In this document: positions 8,170-17,107 of the stretch, piece after piece
Layout of the letters: each line of letters begins with the position of its first letter
How positions within the stretch are numbered: the stretch's first letter is position 1
Origin: Gemmatimonadota bacterium
Lineage (GTDB): Bacteria > Latescibacterota > UBA2968 > GCA-2709665
Reading direction: 5' to 3'
Length of the DNA: 39,879 bases
Assembly: GCA_002709665.1 (NCBI GenBank)
Contig: PAQK01000037.1
Span: 1 to 39,879, forward strand
The notes under the pieces: model-generated
The model's input: the letters and a program-made list of their open reading frames with translations, nothing else
Databases searched by the model: none
What the model was told of the DNA's origin: nothing
Position numbers and translations under genes: made by a program

Positions 8170-8208
8170 ATATCGAAATAATCCCCGGATTCGGGGCGGT
8201 GATGGGAG

Positions 8209-8229
8209 GGGGCTCAGAGGGCCCCTTTT
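8209..8229 (+). terminator. Rho-independent terminator after the second TPR gene
   Basis: GGGGC (8209-8213) pairs with GCCCC (8221-8225), followed by TTTT. A separate hairpin CCCCG-GATT-CGGGG (8183-8196) lies just upstream, giving a tandem of two GC-rich stems. Confidence 0.65.
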
Positions 8230-8420
8230 CCATTTGAGGTAATCTGCAATAACCCGTTAGACTCATAGAGGTTATGTGAGTTTTCTCCAAGATAACATTA
8301 AAGCGGCAATATTTTTCGTCGATATAAATAGAGCTCACATAAAGAACATATAAACAGTGTACTTAGGGCCGTCCGCACCAACCATTTTCGAAATTTCAAG
8401 TGGTAGGTGCGATTCCCCCA

Positions 8421-8442
8421 TGGGGTCAAAAACTGGACCCCA
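8421..8442 (+). promoter_or_regulatory. Hairpin in the leader of the acidic receiver-like gene
   Basis: TGGGGTC (8421-8427) and GACCCCA (8436-8442) form a perfect 7-bp stem with an 8-nt loop. It sits 11 nt before the ribosome binding site (GAGG, 8454-8457) and has no T-run. It may stabilise the mRNA or modulate translation. The rest of the 8230-8420 leader is AT-rich with no promoter I can defend. Confidence 0.4.
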
Positions 8443-8465
8443 ATAGTCCATTCGAGGAAATCATC

Positions 8466-11400
8466 ATGCCAGACGAAAGAGAAACCCCAACTCCCCCTGA
8501 GAATCAGGAACGCGAAGCGTCTCTTGACCAAGAAACTCTCGACGCACTGGTCGGCGACTCGGGCAGCGAGGACACGAAAGATCTAGAATCTTTATTGTCC
8601 AACCTGGACGGTGTCGATGATTCGGACGAAGGGCCTTCTGAAGGTGAAGCCGATGCCAGCGATATGGATAACATGGAGGCCCTGATCGATCAAATGGAAT
8701 CAGACGTTGATGCTCCTGCAGAGGAAACTCAGACGGATGAGGCACCCTCAGAAGCCGAGCGTGACGAGATGAACGACCTTCTATATCAGGACACCATCGC
8801 TGATGTGGATCAGGCAGACGGAGAACCTGAAGAGAGTGCCACCGATGAGCAGGAGGAGTCTACAGAAGACGATCTGGAATCTCTATTGTCCGACCTCGAT
8901 GGACAGGATGAACCCGAGGATTTGGCCACCCTGTTGGATGAGACCGACGATTCCGCGGATGTCGAAGCATCATCCGATGTGGACTCCGAAGAAATCGATG
9001 AAGACCCGGAGTCTCTCTTGGCGGAACTGGATGGTGAGGACGTTTCATCTACTGAAGAGATCGACACCGATGACACACCCGAAAAATCGACAGAAGAGGT
9101 GGTCGTAGAGGATCTGGAATCGGTCCTGGAAGAGACAGCGGATGAGGATGTTTCTTCAGGGGAAGGTGAAGAGGACCTTGCAGGAGAAATTGAAGCGTTA
9201 CTCGAAGATGACAAAGAAGTCTCGGACGCAGATGAAACACAAGAGGGTTCCGGCGACGAGGAAACCGCAGCGACCGACGACACGGAAGAGGACCTAGATG
9301 CACTACTCGAAGGACTGGACACTGAATCCGCGGAATCTGAGGACGTTGAGGCGGAGATTGAGCTAGAACTGGAACCGGCTGAGGAGGATGATACAGAAAC
9401 TCCGGAGCCAGAGGTCGAGGAAACAACACTTGAGTCGGAAGACGGAAGCAGCGATGAATCCACGCAATCTGATGAAGATGTGTCGGAATTGGATCTGGAC
9501 GAAGCCAAGGACAATGAAAGTCCGGACGATCAGCTTGATGAATTGATCGAGGACATCATTGATGAGGATGCAGCCGGTGATTCGGAAACCGAAGAAGGTG
9601 TCGCAGAGGAGGAAGTTTCAGAAGAGGACGTCGCGGAATTACTTGGGGATGATGAAACCCTCCTGGAGGATGTGAACGCAGGGGCTGAGGACAAACAAAA
9701 GGAACCTGAGGAAGGCGCAGGAGATCTGGACGATCTTTTGGATGATCTAGATTCAGGCGCTCTGGATGAAGCCTCGGATGAAGATTCCGACGACCTTGAT
9801 TCGCTTCTGGATGGCCTGGACGACAGCGACGCCGGCGATGATGTCTCCGATGAGATGAGCCTGGACCTGGACGAAGAAGGAGACGACGATCTTGATTCGA
9901 TGTTCGACGACTTGGACACCGATGACGAGTCACCTGAGGAAGTCGATGCCACAGATGACGACGATCTTGGTGACCTGTTCGATGAGAACTTGAACGTGGG
10001 AGTTGAAAAGGATGTTGCCCACATCTTGGCTACAGGAGAACCCGCTCCGGAGTCAGGTGACGATTCGTTGCTGGATGACGACATTCTCGACGGCTTCAAA
10101 AGCGTTCAGGAGAGTATTGTTTCCGGTGGGGAGGAGGCAGGCAGCATTACCGGCACCATCATGCTTTTGGATGATGACGAAGACAATCGCACGTTGTTCA
10201 AGGACGCACTGGACGTATCGGACGAAACCTATAATTACATCGAAGTCGACACGACCGATAAAGCCCTTGAAACCCTTTCTTCTCAGAACGCCAGCCTCAT
10301 CCTGATGAACCTGGACGGCAACACCGGAGATGCAGCTTCGTTTCTCAAACGGCTTTCATCCAGCCAGGAATTGCCGAGCATCCCCATAGTCGTCAACAGC
10401 ACCGAGAACGACCAGATCGAGGAAGCGATACGGGCAGGCGCAACGGATTATTTTTCACGTCCGCTGGATGTTATGGATGTGGAGTACCAGGTACCCAAGA
10501 AGATCTCGAATCTTATCAAGCTTCAGAAGGCCGAGCACCTGCTTGCCGAAGGCTTGGGGGACGATCAGTCAGCCACAGACTCTCAAGACTCCGATGACCT
10601 GGGTCTCGACAGCGATATGGACGAGTTCGACGATCTGATGCTGGATGACGGTATTGAAGATGAGGACGACGCGTTGCGCCCCGAGGACCTGATAGCAGGA
10701 GTATCATCGGGAGGTGGAGGAGCGGCTACAGCCACACGCAAGAAAGGCAAGAAACGACTCATACCCATTACAGATCAAAGACGGATGATCCGGGAACGTG
10801 AGCGGAATGCGTTTGCCACCAGAGACCAATCCAGAAAACTTCCCCTGATCCTGGGCATGGCTCTCCTGGTTATCTTTTCCGCCGGACTCTCCGCAGTCGC
10901 AGTAAACTACGTAATGAACCAGAGACAACAGGAAGTCGCTACTGTCACACCTGCGGCACCACCCAAACCAGCTACTGTCTTGCAGCAACCCAAGTTTGCT
11001 CAGAAAGACTTCGAGATGGCGAAGCAGCGAACCGAACGCCCCAACACATTCCAACGTCAGGCGGACGAAGCCAAGATCCGGATTCGTCGAACTGTCCAGG
11101 AACTGGAGAGTTCCGGAGGCGCCTGGTGGTCCCCCTGGCGAGTAATGCGCAGTACAGGCGTATCTCTTGACAGGCTTGTAAACCGGAGGCAGGTCTCAGA
11201 TATTATGGACGCCTTCGGGGTCAACCAGGCAACCGTAAATGCAGGACTCGGAAACAGTTCAACACTGGATTATCTTGCCAGTGTCGGGTTCGACATGAGA
11301 GGCAAGAGTGCGGATGAACTTAATGCAAGAGAGACCTTCGAATTACTCTCCGCCCGTCAGATCAAGAACACCAACCAGATCGTGGACATCCTCTCCTCGC

Positions 11401-11615
11401 TTCAGGATAAACTTGCAAAAGACCGGGCGCAGCAGGCACGAAGAAGAGCGAAGCAGAAGAAGACGAGCGAAACTGCGGCACTGGACCGCAAGCCTGAGGT
11501 TTCGGCGTCCTCCACGTACAGCACAGCTTCTATCGAGACACATCGGATTCACACCAGCAAGGTGGCACAATTTGAACCCTTGACGGAGCACCATGATTTC
11601 TGGCGTAGTACGTAA
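8466..11615 (+). CDS. Large acidic membrane protein with a degenerate response-regulator receiver domain
   Basis: The start at ATG 8466 is chosen over an in-frame ATG at 8400 because GAGGA lies 8 nt upstream; this gives 1049 residues. Residues 1-560 are extremely rich in Asp/Glu/Ser and contain about a dozen copies of a short motif like DLESLLSDLDG or DDLDSLLDGLDD. Residues about 563-690 form a receiver fold (IMLLDDDEDN, ATDYFSRPLD). However, the phosphoacceptor Asp is Asn615 and the conserved Lys is Arg665, so phosphorylation is doubtful. A basic stretch precedes a single membrane helix (about 794-816, LILGMALLVIFSAGLSAVAV). The last 230 residues would be periplasmic and mostly helical. I do not know this architecture. 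Its position after the TPR/Exb/TonB genes suggests an inner-membrane scaffold or regulator of that apparatus (inference). Confidence 0.8.
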   Translation: MPDERETPTPPENQEREASLDQETLDALVGDSGSEDTKDLESLLSNLDGVDDSDEGPSEGEADASDMDNMEALIDQMESDVDAPAEETQTDEAPSEAERDEMNDLLYQDTIADVDQADGEPEESATDEQEESTEDDLESLLSDLDGQDEPEDLATLLDETDDSADVEASSDVDSEEIDEDPESLLAELDGEDVSSTEEIDTDDTPEKSTEEVVVEDLESVLEETADEDVSSGEGEEDLAGEIEALLEDDKEVSDADETQEGSGDEETAATDDTEEDLDALLEGLDTESAESEDVEAEIELELEPAEEDDTETPEPEVEETTLESEDGSSDESTQSDEDVSELDLDEAKDNESPDDQLDELIEDIIDEDAAGDSETEEGVAEEEVSEEDVAELLGDDETLLEDVNAGAEDKQKEPEEGAGDLDDLLDDLDSGALDEASDEDSDDLDSLLDGLDDSDAGDDVSDEMSLDLDEEGDDDLDSMFDDLDTDDESPEEVDATDDDDLGDLFDENLNVGVEKDVAHILATGEPAPESGDDSLLDDDILDGFKSVQESIVSGGEEAGSITGTIMLLDDDEDNRTLFKDALDVSDETYNYIEVDTTDKALETLSSQNASLILMNLDGNTGDAASFLKRLSSSQELPSIPIVVNSTENDQIEEAIRAGATDYFSRPLDVMDVEYQVPKKISNLIKLQKAEHLLAEGLGDDQSATDSQDSDDLGLDSDMDEFDDLMLDDGIEDEDDALRPEDLIAGVSSGGGGAATATRKKGKKRLIPITDQRRMIRERERNAFATRDQSRKLPLILGMALLVIFSAGLSAVAVNYVMNQRQQEVATVTPAAPPKPATVLQQPKFAQKDFEMAKQRTERPNTFQRQADEAKIRIRRTVQELESSGGAWWSPWRVMRSTGVSLDRLVNRRQVSDIMDAFGVNQATVNAGLGNSSTLDYLASVGFDMRGKSADELNARETFELLSARQIKNTNQIVDILSSLQDKLAKDRAQQARRRAKQKKTSETAALDRKPEVSASSTYSTASIETHRIHTSKVAQFEPLTEHHDFWRST

Positions 11616-11645
11616 AACCAGTGGGAGAATTCTATTCCCCTGCCA

Positions 11646-12383
11646 ATGATAGGAATAGCGTGTGGGTTCCGCCACACGACGCCGGCCCCATACGATCGGA
11701 ACACCAGTCTTGAGCACACCGTGCGGGAGCAATATGTAAACGCGGTCATTCAAGCAGGAGGAGTTCCGATACTACTTCCTGCCGTGGAGGATGTGAAATC
11801 CCTCGACCGGATCGAGTCTGCCATAGACGGTCTGCTGCTTCCCGGTGGAGATGACATATCACCGGTCCACTATGGACAGGAGCCACATCCGGCTCTCGGA
11901 GATCTCTCCCCCGAATGTGATGAAAGTCAGCTGCATATCACACGCCGCATATTAGCTCAGGATCGTCCCAAGCCCGTTCTGGCCATCTGCCGGGGCGCAC
12001 AGCTTCTGAATGTTGCGGCAGGCGGCACCCTGTTTCAAGATATTCCCTCCCAGATTCAAAACCCGATTCAGCACCGGCAAGTTTCCCATACCAGTGTTGC
12101 CCTGCATACCATCCATATAAAGACAGGTTCGATTCTGCACACGGTATTCGGTTCGGAACTCATCCAATCGAACAGCTATCACCATCAGGCAATCGACAGG
12201 ATAGCGAACGGATTTGTCCTGTCGGCCGAGTCCTCGGATGGTGTGATCGAAGCTATCGAAATGCCGGGAGCTCCATTTGTTGTGGGCATTCAGTGTCATC
12301 CCGAGGCACTGTGCGAGGTGGATCCTATCTACCAAACCCTCTTCGGCGAATTCGTAATGGCCACAATCTCTCACAAGTCCTGA
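11646..12383 (+). CDS. Gamma-glutamyl-gamma-aminobutyrate hydrolase family protein (class I GATase fold, peptidase C26)
   Basis: A 245-residue cytosolic hydrolase. Family members split gamma-glutamyl amides such as gamma-Glu-GABA in polyamine breakdown, or similar compounds. Visible motifs are LLLPGGDDISPVHYG (oxyanion and substrate loop), the nucleophile elbow AICRGAQ with Cys115, the SYHHQAID loop, and the closing GIQCHPE with His218 and Glu220. The catalytic triad is therefore complete and the length is normal. A GGGAG lies rather far upstream of the ATG. Only 18 bp separate it from the damaged transporter that follows, so the pair may once have formed an uptake-and-hydrolysis operon. The exact substrate cannot be read from sequence. 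Confidence 0.88.
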   Translation: MIGIACGFRHTTPAPYDRNTSLEHTVREQYVNAVIQAGGVPILLPAVEDVKSLDRIESAIDGLLLPGGDDISPVHYGQEPHPALGDLSPECDESQLHITRRILAQDRPKPVLAICRGAQLLNVAAGGTLFQDIPSQIQNPIQHRQVSHTSVALHTIHIKTGSILHTVFGSELIQSNSYHHQAIDRIANGFVLSAESSDGVIEAIEMPGAPFVVGIQCHPEALCEVDPIYQTLFGEFVMATISHKS

Positions 12384-12401
12384 TTTGACCCATTCCCCAG
12401 A

Positions 12402-13267
12402 ATGAAGAAAGAACCGTTTCTCTACGCCATCTCCTTTGTGATCGACACCGGCTTCGGCGTGGTTGGAATCACCGTTCCTCTCTTAGCTCTGCAACTGGGA
12501 GCAACCTACAATGAATTGGGGCTCATCGGTGCTGTCAGCTTCTGGTCTACTCCCTCGGTTCCGTAGTCTCCGGCAGGTTGTCGGAGCGTCTGGAATACCG
12601 CAGAACCATGATCGTTGCGAGCTCCCTGGCCGTCCCGATGGTGCTCCTCTTCAATTTTGCTTCCACGGTCATCCAGATTCTCCTGCTTTCCGGAATTATT
12701 CGTCTTTCACTCACCGGACTCTGGCCTTCCAAGCAAGCCTGGCTGGGTAGTGGCAAGGATCGGTCCGAGTTGCTGAATACATTGGGAAAGTACAATGTCT
12801 GCTGGGGGCTTGGAATTCTGGTCGGACCGTTAGCCGGAGGAGCGCTTTACAGCCTTGGAACCGCCATGCCTTTCGTATTCGTTTCCTCGCTAATGGGGCT
12901 CATTTCCATTGTCCTCATCCTTTTGAAAGTACGTGATGAGTATGCTGATAAACCCTCTCCCTATCAACCACAGCATCAAGCCAACGCAAGACAGTTTCTG
13001 CCTATCGCCTGGAGCGCGAACTTCGCTGGGTTTTTCAGCGCCGGGGCGATCTGTGCACTTTTCCCTAAGCTCACGAGCGATCTTGACATTTCGTCCGACA
13101 TTCTCGGCCTGCTCCTGTCTCTAACAGGTGGGGTCGCTGCCCAGCACATTGGATCCGGGGCCCCCTATCTGCTTGCCGCCGTCGTAATTTTTATAGTCGT
13201 CCTTTTGCAAACATATTTGCACCAAGGCATCTCGAAATCCGGACTGTCCTGTCAACCCGGAGACTGA
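12402..13267 (+). pseudogene. Major facilitator superfamily transporter, frameshifted and probably internally deleted
   Basis: Reading starts MKKEPFLYAISFVIDTGFGV and continues as a first MFS helix pair to about 12540, then hits TAG at 12564. The family sequence resumes one frame over with LVYSLGSVVSGRLSERLEYR, so one base appears lost near 12536-12543. The second part runs through several membrane helices to TGA 13265-13267. The two parts total only about 288 codons, whereas MFS proteins have 12 helices in about 400 residues. The segment ISSDILGLLLSLTGGVAAQH seems to join helix 8 directly to the last helix, implying a deletion of roughly 100 codons near 13110-13125 (inference). No ribosome site is evident. 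A functional transporter is very unlikely. Confidence 0.7.
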
Positions 13268-13271
13268 TACA

Positions 13272-13724
13272 ATGAAGGTGGAATCCCTGACCTTTGCGCT
13301 TGCCCTGCTGGGTTATGCGAGACTGGCAACCAATACGGTCCTTGCTGTTTCGGGAAAATACGTCAGGTGGATGAATCTTTCAGTCATTCCTCCCATTGCG
13401 CTCCACGTGTTCCTGGTCTGAGCTTATCGTTACCATTGGCAGTTTTCTCAGGACACCAGAAACGGACCATTCGGATTCATTGTCTTTCACATCGCCCTTA
13501 TTGTAATCGTATTTACTCCTTTCCTTCCACCTAGAAAAACGGTATTCCTGCTTCTGGTTTCCTTTCTTACCGTTTCGGTCGGCGCTTGTGGTGCAGTATT
13601 CCGTTACCCCGTAGTAGAAATCTATCGAGTCCCGGTGACCGTCATTGCAATCCTCACAAGTATCTATGCCGGATACAAACTTTACCAGAACCGTATCACA
13701 CGGTCGGTGAGCCCGAAAAGCTAA
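13272..13724 (+). pseudogene. Small polytopic membrane protein interrupted by a nonsense codon
   Basis: From ATG 13272 one frame stays open for 150 codons except for TGA at 13419-13421. The first part reads MKVESLTFALALLGYARLAT and ends LHVFLV. After the stop it continues AYRYHWQFSQDTRNGPFGFI and then three hydrophobic segments. The continuous frame and membrane pattern on both sides indicate one four-helix protein. A Trp codon (TGG to TGA) fits the context best. TGA is an ordinary stop elsewhere in the window, so recoding is not indicated. I do not recognise the family. The gene starts 4 bp after the broken transporter and probably belonged to the same operon. Confidence 0.6.
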
Positions 13725-13780
13725 CCTGAACAGCTGCGCAGATCCCTGGAATCGTCCAATGTGTTTCAGGTCTTTACCAC

Positions 13781-13809
13781 TTGACAAAACCTGGCACTTC
13801 ACTCATTAT
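13781..13809 (+). promoter_or_regulatory. Promoter for the lactonase gene, TTGACA-17-CATTAT
   Basis: A perfect -35 (13781-13786) is followed after 17 bp by CATTAT (13804-13809). Transcription would start near 13816, about 63 bp before the ATG at 13879. Confidence 0.65.
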
Positions 13810-13878
13810 GGCTCGGGTCCGACTAAGCCACGTAGGCCCCAAATACCCATCTACGAACTCGAAAAGGAGTAACGAGAC

Positions 13879-14973
13879 ATGGCTGATCGCATACTCGTCT
13901 ATGTTGGCACCTACACCGAGAAAGAGGCCCAAGTTGAAGGTAAGAGTCAGGGCATTCATATCTACGATCTCGACCTTTCTTCGGGTGCCCTGGCGTCTGT
14001 GAGCGTAACAACTGGGATAATGAACCCGACCTTCCTTGACATCGACAAAGATCAAAAAATCCTGTACTCGGTCAGCGAAGTCGCTGACTCCGGGGGAGAC
14101 CCCTCTGGCGCCATCACTGCATTCCGAATCGATTCGGGTACGGGCGAACTCACGACGCTCAACCATCGTTCCTCCATGGGACCCGGACCTTGCCATCTCA
14201 GTGTGGATGCCTCCGGAAAATTTGTTCTGGTAGCCAACTACTCTGGCGGGAGTGTCTCAATCCTGCCCATAGAGGAAGATGGAAGCCTTGGTGAGGCATC
14301 GGACTTCATCCAGCACGAGGGGTCCAGCGTAAACCCTGGTAGACAAACGGAACCTCACGCACACTCCATCACCCTGGATCCTGGAAACAGATACGCCTAC
14401 TCTGCGGATCTAGGAATCGACAAAGTGCTTATTTACCGTATCGATTTCGAAAACGGCAATCTGATCCCAAACCCTCCACACGGCGAAACAGCACCTGGGG
14501 CCGGACCCCGACATTTCGTGTTCCACCCCAATCGGAAATTTGGATACGTCATCAACGAGCTCGACAATACGGTCACCATATTCGCATACGACGAGGACAG
14601 CGGATCCCTTGAAACCATCGGGGCCAAATCCACTATCCCGAATGACTTTGATGGAACTACCTACTGCGCCGATATTCACATCCTATCTTCAGGCAGGTTT
14701 CTCTACGGAACAAACAGAGGACATGACAGTCTGGTAATCTTCGAAGTGGACTCGGAATCGGGAATGCTCACCACGGTAGACTACGAATCCACGCAGGGCG
14801 AATTCCCTCGGAACTTCGCCATAGATCCCACCGAGACATTCCTGCTTGCGGCGAATCAGAATACCGATAACATCGTGTCATACCGAATCGACCACGACTC
14901 AGGACGACTCACGCCAACGGGGCACATCACTGAAGTACCAACTCCTGTGTGCATCAAGATGACCCGGACCTGA
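13879..14973 (+). CDS. pgl: Lactonase family protein, seven-bladed beta-propeller (6-phosphogluconolactonase type)
   Basis: The 364-residue protein begins MADRILVYVGTYTEKEAQ, the usual family start, and AAGGAG lies 7 nt upstream. Repeating propeller blades follow, with motifs GPGPCHLSVDASGKFVLVAN (about 98-117), EPHAHSITLDPGNRYAYSAD (about 157-176), GAGPRHFVFHPNRKFGYVIN and PRNFAIDPTETFLLAANQ. No signal peptide is visible, so it is cytosolic. Members such as E. coli Pgl hydrolyse 6-phosphogluconolactone in the oxidative pentose phosphate pathway, while others act on different sugar lactones. The symbol is therefore a family label, not a proven substrate. It has its own promoter just downstream of two broken genes and is itself intact. 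Confidence 0.88.
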   Translation: MADRILVYVGTYTEKEAQVEGKSQGIHIYDLDLSSGALASVSVTTGIMNPTFLDIDKDQKILYSVSEVADSGGDPSGAITAFRIDSGTGELTTLNHRSSMGPGPCHLSVDASGKFVLVANYSGGSVSILPIEEDGSLGEASDFIQHEGSSVNPGRQTEPHAHSITLDPGNRYAYSADLGIDKVLIYRIDFENGNLIPNPPHGETAPGAGPRHFVFHPNRKFGYVINELDNTVTIFAYDEDSGSLETIGAKSTIPNDFDGTTYCADIHILSSGRFLYGTNRGHDSLVIFEVDSESGMLTTVDYESTQGEFPRNFAIDPTETFLLAANQNTDNIVSYRIDHDSGRLTPTGHITEVPTPVCIKMTRT

Positions 14974-15051
14974 TACATCTGATCCACAGAAACAAACCCA
15001 CCCGCCGCGTTCCGTATTCTCCGATTCAGGAGATCAAGCAGTCCTCCAGCT

Positions 15052-15645
15052 ATGATCACACTCAGCCAGATAAGGAAATCCACCTCCAGACATCAGCCCA
15101 TAATTGTGGATGATTCTAACGACAGGAAAAGAGGCTCGGTTGCGCTCATCCTGCATCAATCGCCACCCGGTCTCCGCCTGTTTTTTGTTGTAAGGGCGAA
15201 CAAGAAAGGAGACCCATGGTCGGGTCACATTGCCTTTCCAGGTGGAAGGGTGGAACCCGGCGACAGGGACCACCGGCATACTGCCGAAAGAGAGACCCGT
15301 GAAGAAACCACACTGGATCTTTCCACGGCCACATATCTTGGTCAGCTGGACGACGTCACCGGCACGACTCTGAAGATCGTGGTTTCTGGATACGTGTACC
15401 ACATCGACACCATCCCGAACCTGAGTTTGAACTACGAACTCACAGAATCGCACTGGATACCCATTGAATCGCTGCTTGTGCCGAACCGCCAGATGTATCA
15501 CAGATTCCAGTTCGAGGGATTCGACGGCAGTCTGCCTGCCATTGATATCCTGGGTCCGGATAAACCTATCCTGTGGGGCCTGACCTATCGACTCGTGGGG
15601 CAGCTCCTGCAACTCGTGGGTTACAGCCTCCCGGGTCTATCCTGA
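15052..15645 (+). CDS. Nudix hydrolase, CoA-pyrophosphatase-like
   Basis: A 197-residue cytosolic protein. The Nudix box lies at residues 64-88: GGRVEPGDRDHRHTAERETR followed by EETTLDL, with the metal-binding REtrEE core at 80-85. The preceding GSVALILHQSP and WSGHIAFPGG match the layout of CoA/NADH-type Nudix enzymes (NudL-like), which cleave CoA to phosphopantetheine and 3',5'-ADP. The substrate is assigned by resemblance only. The nearest AGGAG is about 20 nt before the ATG, so the start could be slightly wrong. It lies 78 bp after the lactonase on the same strand and may share its promoter. Confidence 0.85.
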   Translation: MITLSQIRKSTSRHQPIIVDDSNDRKRGSVALILHQSPPGLRLFFVVRANKKGDPWSGHIAFPGGRVEPGDRDHRHTAERETREETTLDLSTATYLGQLDDVTGTTLKIVVSGYVYHIDTIPNLSLNYELTESHWIPIESLLVPNRQMYHRFQFEGFDGSLPAIDILGPDKPILWGLTYRLVGQLLQLVGYSLPGLS

Positions 15646-15672
15646 CAACACAACCTTTTTTTGGGCCTCAAA

Positions 15673-17073
15673 GTGGACGATTTTCATCGCCTTTCTGCAC
15701 TGGAACTCATTTCATTCTACAAGCGCCGTGACATCTCTCCCGTCGAAGTGACCCGGGCAGTTCTGGAACGTATTGGGAATCTGAATCCGAACCTTAATGC
15801 CTTTGTCACAATCACTTCAGACCTCGCCATTGAGCAGGCTCGCGTGGCGGAGCAGGCATATGCAAAGGAAGCGACTCCACCTCCCCTGGCGGGTGTACCA
15901 GGATCTCTGAAGGATTTGACCTCAACGAAGGGGGTGCGCACAGCAAAAGGCTCCCTGCTTCACAAGGATTGGATACCCGACTACGATGCCCCTCTCGCCG
16001 AGCGCCTCTACGATGCCGGAATGGTCATGCTCGGAAAGACCAATACCCCTGAGTTGGGATGGAAGGGAGACTCAGACAACCGCGTCTTCGGTCCCACACA
16101 CAATCCCTGGCTACACGGCAAAACGGCTGGAGGGTCCAGTGGGGGCGCGGCTGCGGCAGTCGCCTCCTGTCTAGGACCCATCTCTCAGGGTACCGACGGT
16201 GCCGGATCCATACGGATTCCTGCCTCCTTTTGCGGGACGTATGGCATTAAACCTTCGTGGGGTCTCGTCCCGCAATATCCCGCAAGTGCGGTAGAACTTC
16301 TGTCTCACGTTGGGCCCATTACCCGAACCGTTGGCGACGCCGCATTGATGCTTACTGTGATGGCAGGCGCGCACCCCCTGGACAGAATTTCTCTTCCCGT
16401 AGAGATTGATTACTTGGGTGAATTGCAAGGATCAGTAAAAGGACTCAGGATTGCCTGGTCTCCCGACCTTGGGTACGCCTCCGTCGACTCCGAAGTATTG
16501 GCCATTGTATCAAAGGCTGCCAACCGGTTCTCTGAGATGGGATGCCTGTTGGAGGAAAACCATCCTCCGATGCCCGACACGTGGGAAATTCTGGACACAA
16601 TCTGGGCCTCCGCGTTTGCCGGCGTGTATCTGGACAGCCTCGATCAGGTCCGGGATGACTTGGATCCGGGATTGCTAGCTGTTGCAGAGAAAGGCTCGAA
16701 ATACACTGCTGCGCAGCTTGCCAGGGCAAACGCCCTGCGGATCGACTACTATCACGGATGGCGAACCTTTATGGAATCGTACGACCTGGTTTTGACGCCA
16801 ACACTTCCCGTCACTGCATTTCAGGCCGGTGATGACCACCCCGGTCAGGTCAACGACCGTGAGACAACTTACCTGAGCTGGACATCCTTCACCTATCCCT
16901 TTAACATAACCGGCCAGCCGGCCGCAACCGTACCGTGTGGGTTCACCCAGGACGGGCTTCCAGTGGGTCTGCAAATCGTGGGCAAATGGCGTGACGATGT
17001 TTCCGTACTCCGAGCCTCGGCCGCTTTTGAGGAGGCAGCGCCCTGGGCAGATCACCATCCGTTGGTAACCTAG
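15673..17073 (+). CDS. Amidase (amidase-signature family)
   Basis: The enzyme hydrolyses carboxylic acid amides using a Ser-cisSer-Lys triad. I chose GTG 15673 because the family usually starts with an acidic residue followed by xHRLSALEL; TTG 15661 is also possible. No ribosome site is clear for either. In the 466-residue form Lys80 lies in PGSLKDLTS, the cis-Ser156 in TAGGSSGGAAAAV and nucleophile Ser179 in GTDGAGSIRIPASF. Length and motifs are complete, and no signal peptide is present. The relatedness to GatA is generic; without gatB or gatC nearby a tRNA role is unlikely. It precedes the broken SDR and the cysteine-synthase-like gene on the same strand. Confidence 0.9.
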   Translation: MDDFHRLSALELISFYKRRDISPVEVTRAVLERIGNLNPNLNAFVTITSDLAIEQARVAEQAYAKEATPPPLAGVPGSLKDLTSTKGVRTAKGSLLHKDWIPDYDAPLAERLYDAGMVMLGKTNTPELGWKGDSDNRVFGPTHNPWLHGKTAGGSSGGAAAAVASCLGPISQGTDGAGSIRIPASFCGTYGIKPSWGLVPQYPASAVELLSHVGPITRTVGDAALMLTVMAGAHPLDRISLPVEIDYLGELQGSVKGLRIAWSPDLGYASVDSEVLAIVSKAANRFSEMGCLLEENHPPMPDTWEILDTIWASAFAGVYLDSLDQVRDDLDPGLLAVAEKGSKYTAAQLARANALRIDYYHGWRTFMESYDLVLTPTLPVTAFQAGDDHPGQVNDRETTYLSWTSFTYPFNITGQPAATVPCGFTQDGLPVGLQIVGKWRDDVSVLRASAAFEEAAPWADHHPLVT

Positions 17074-17107
17074 TCTCCGGCCAAACGCCATTTGCTGCAC
17101 ACATGCT

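Noticed and set aside
8810-9514. A Ser-rich minus-strand frame of 234 codons
   Set aside because: It is the complement of the GAT/GAA/GAC-rich acidic repeat region; the Ser runs are a codon artefact.
13419-13421. TGA read as Trp or selenocysteine
   Set aside because: TGA ends several intact genes in the window (for example at 12383 and 14973), so TGA is not Trp here. No SECIS-like hairpin follows, and the position calls for an ordinary Trp.
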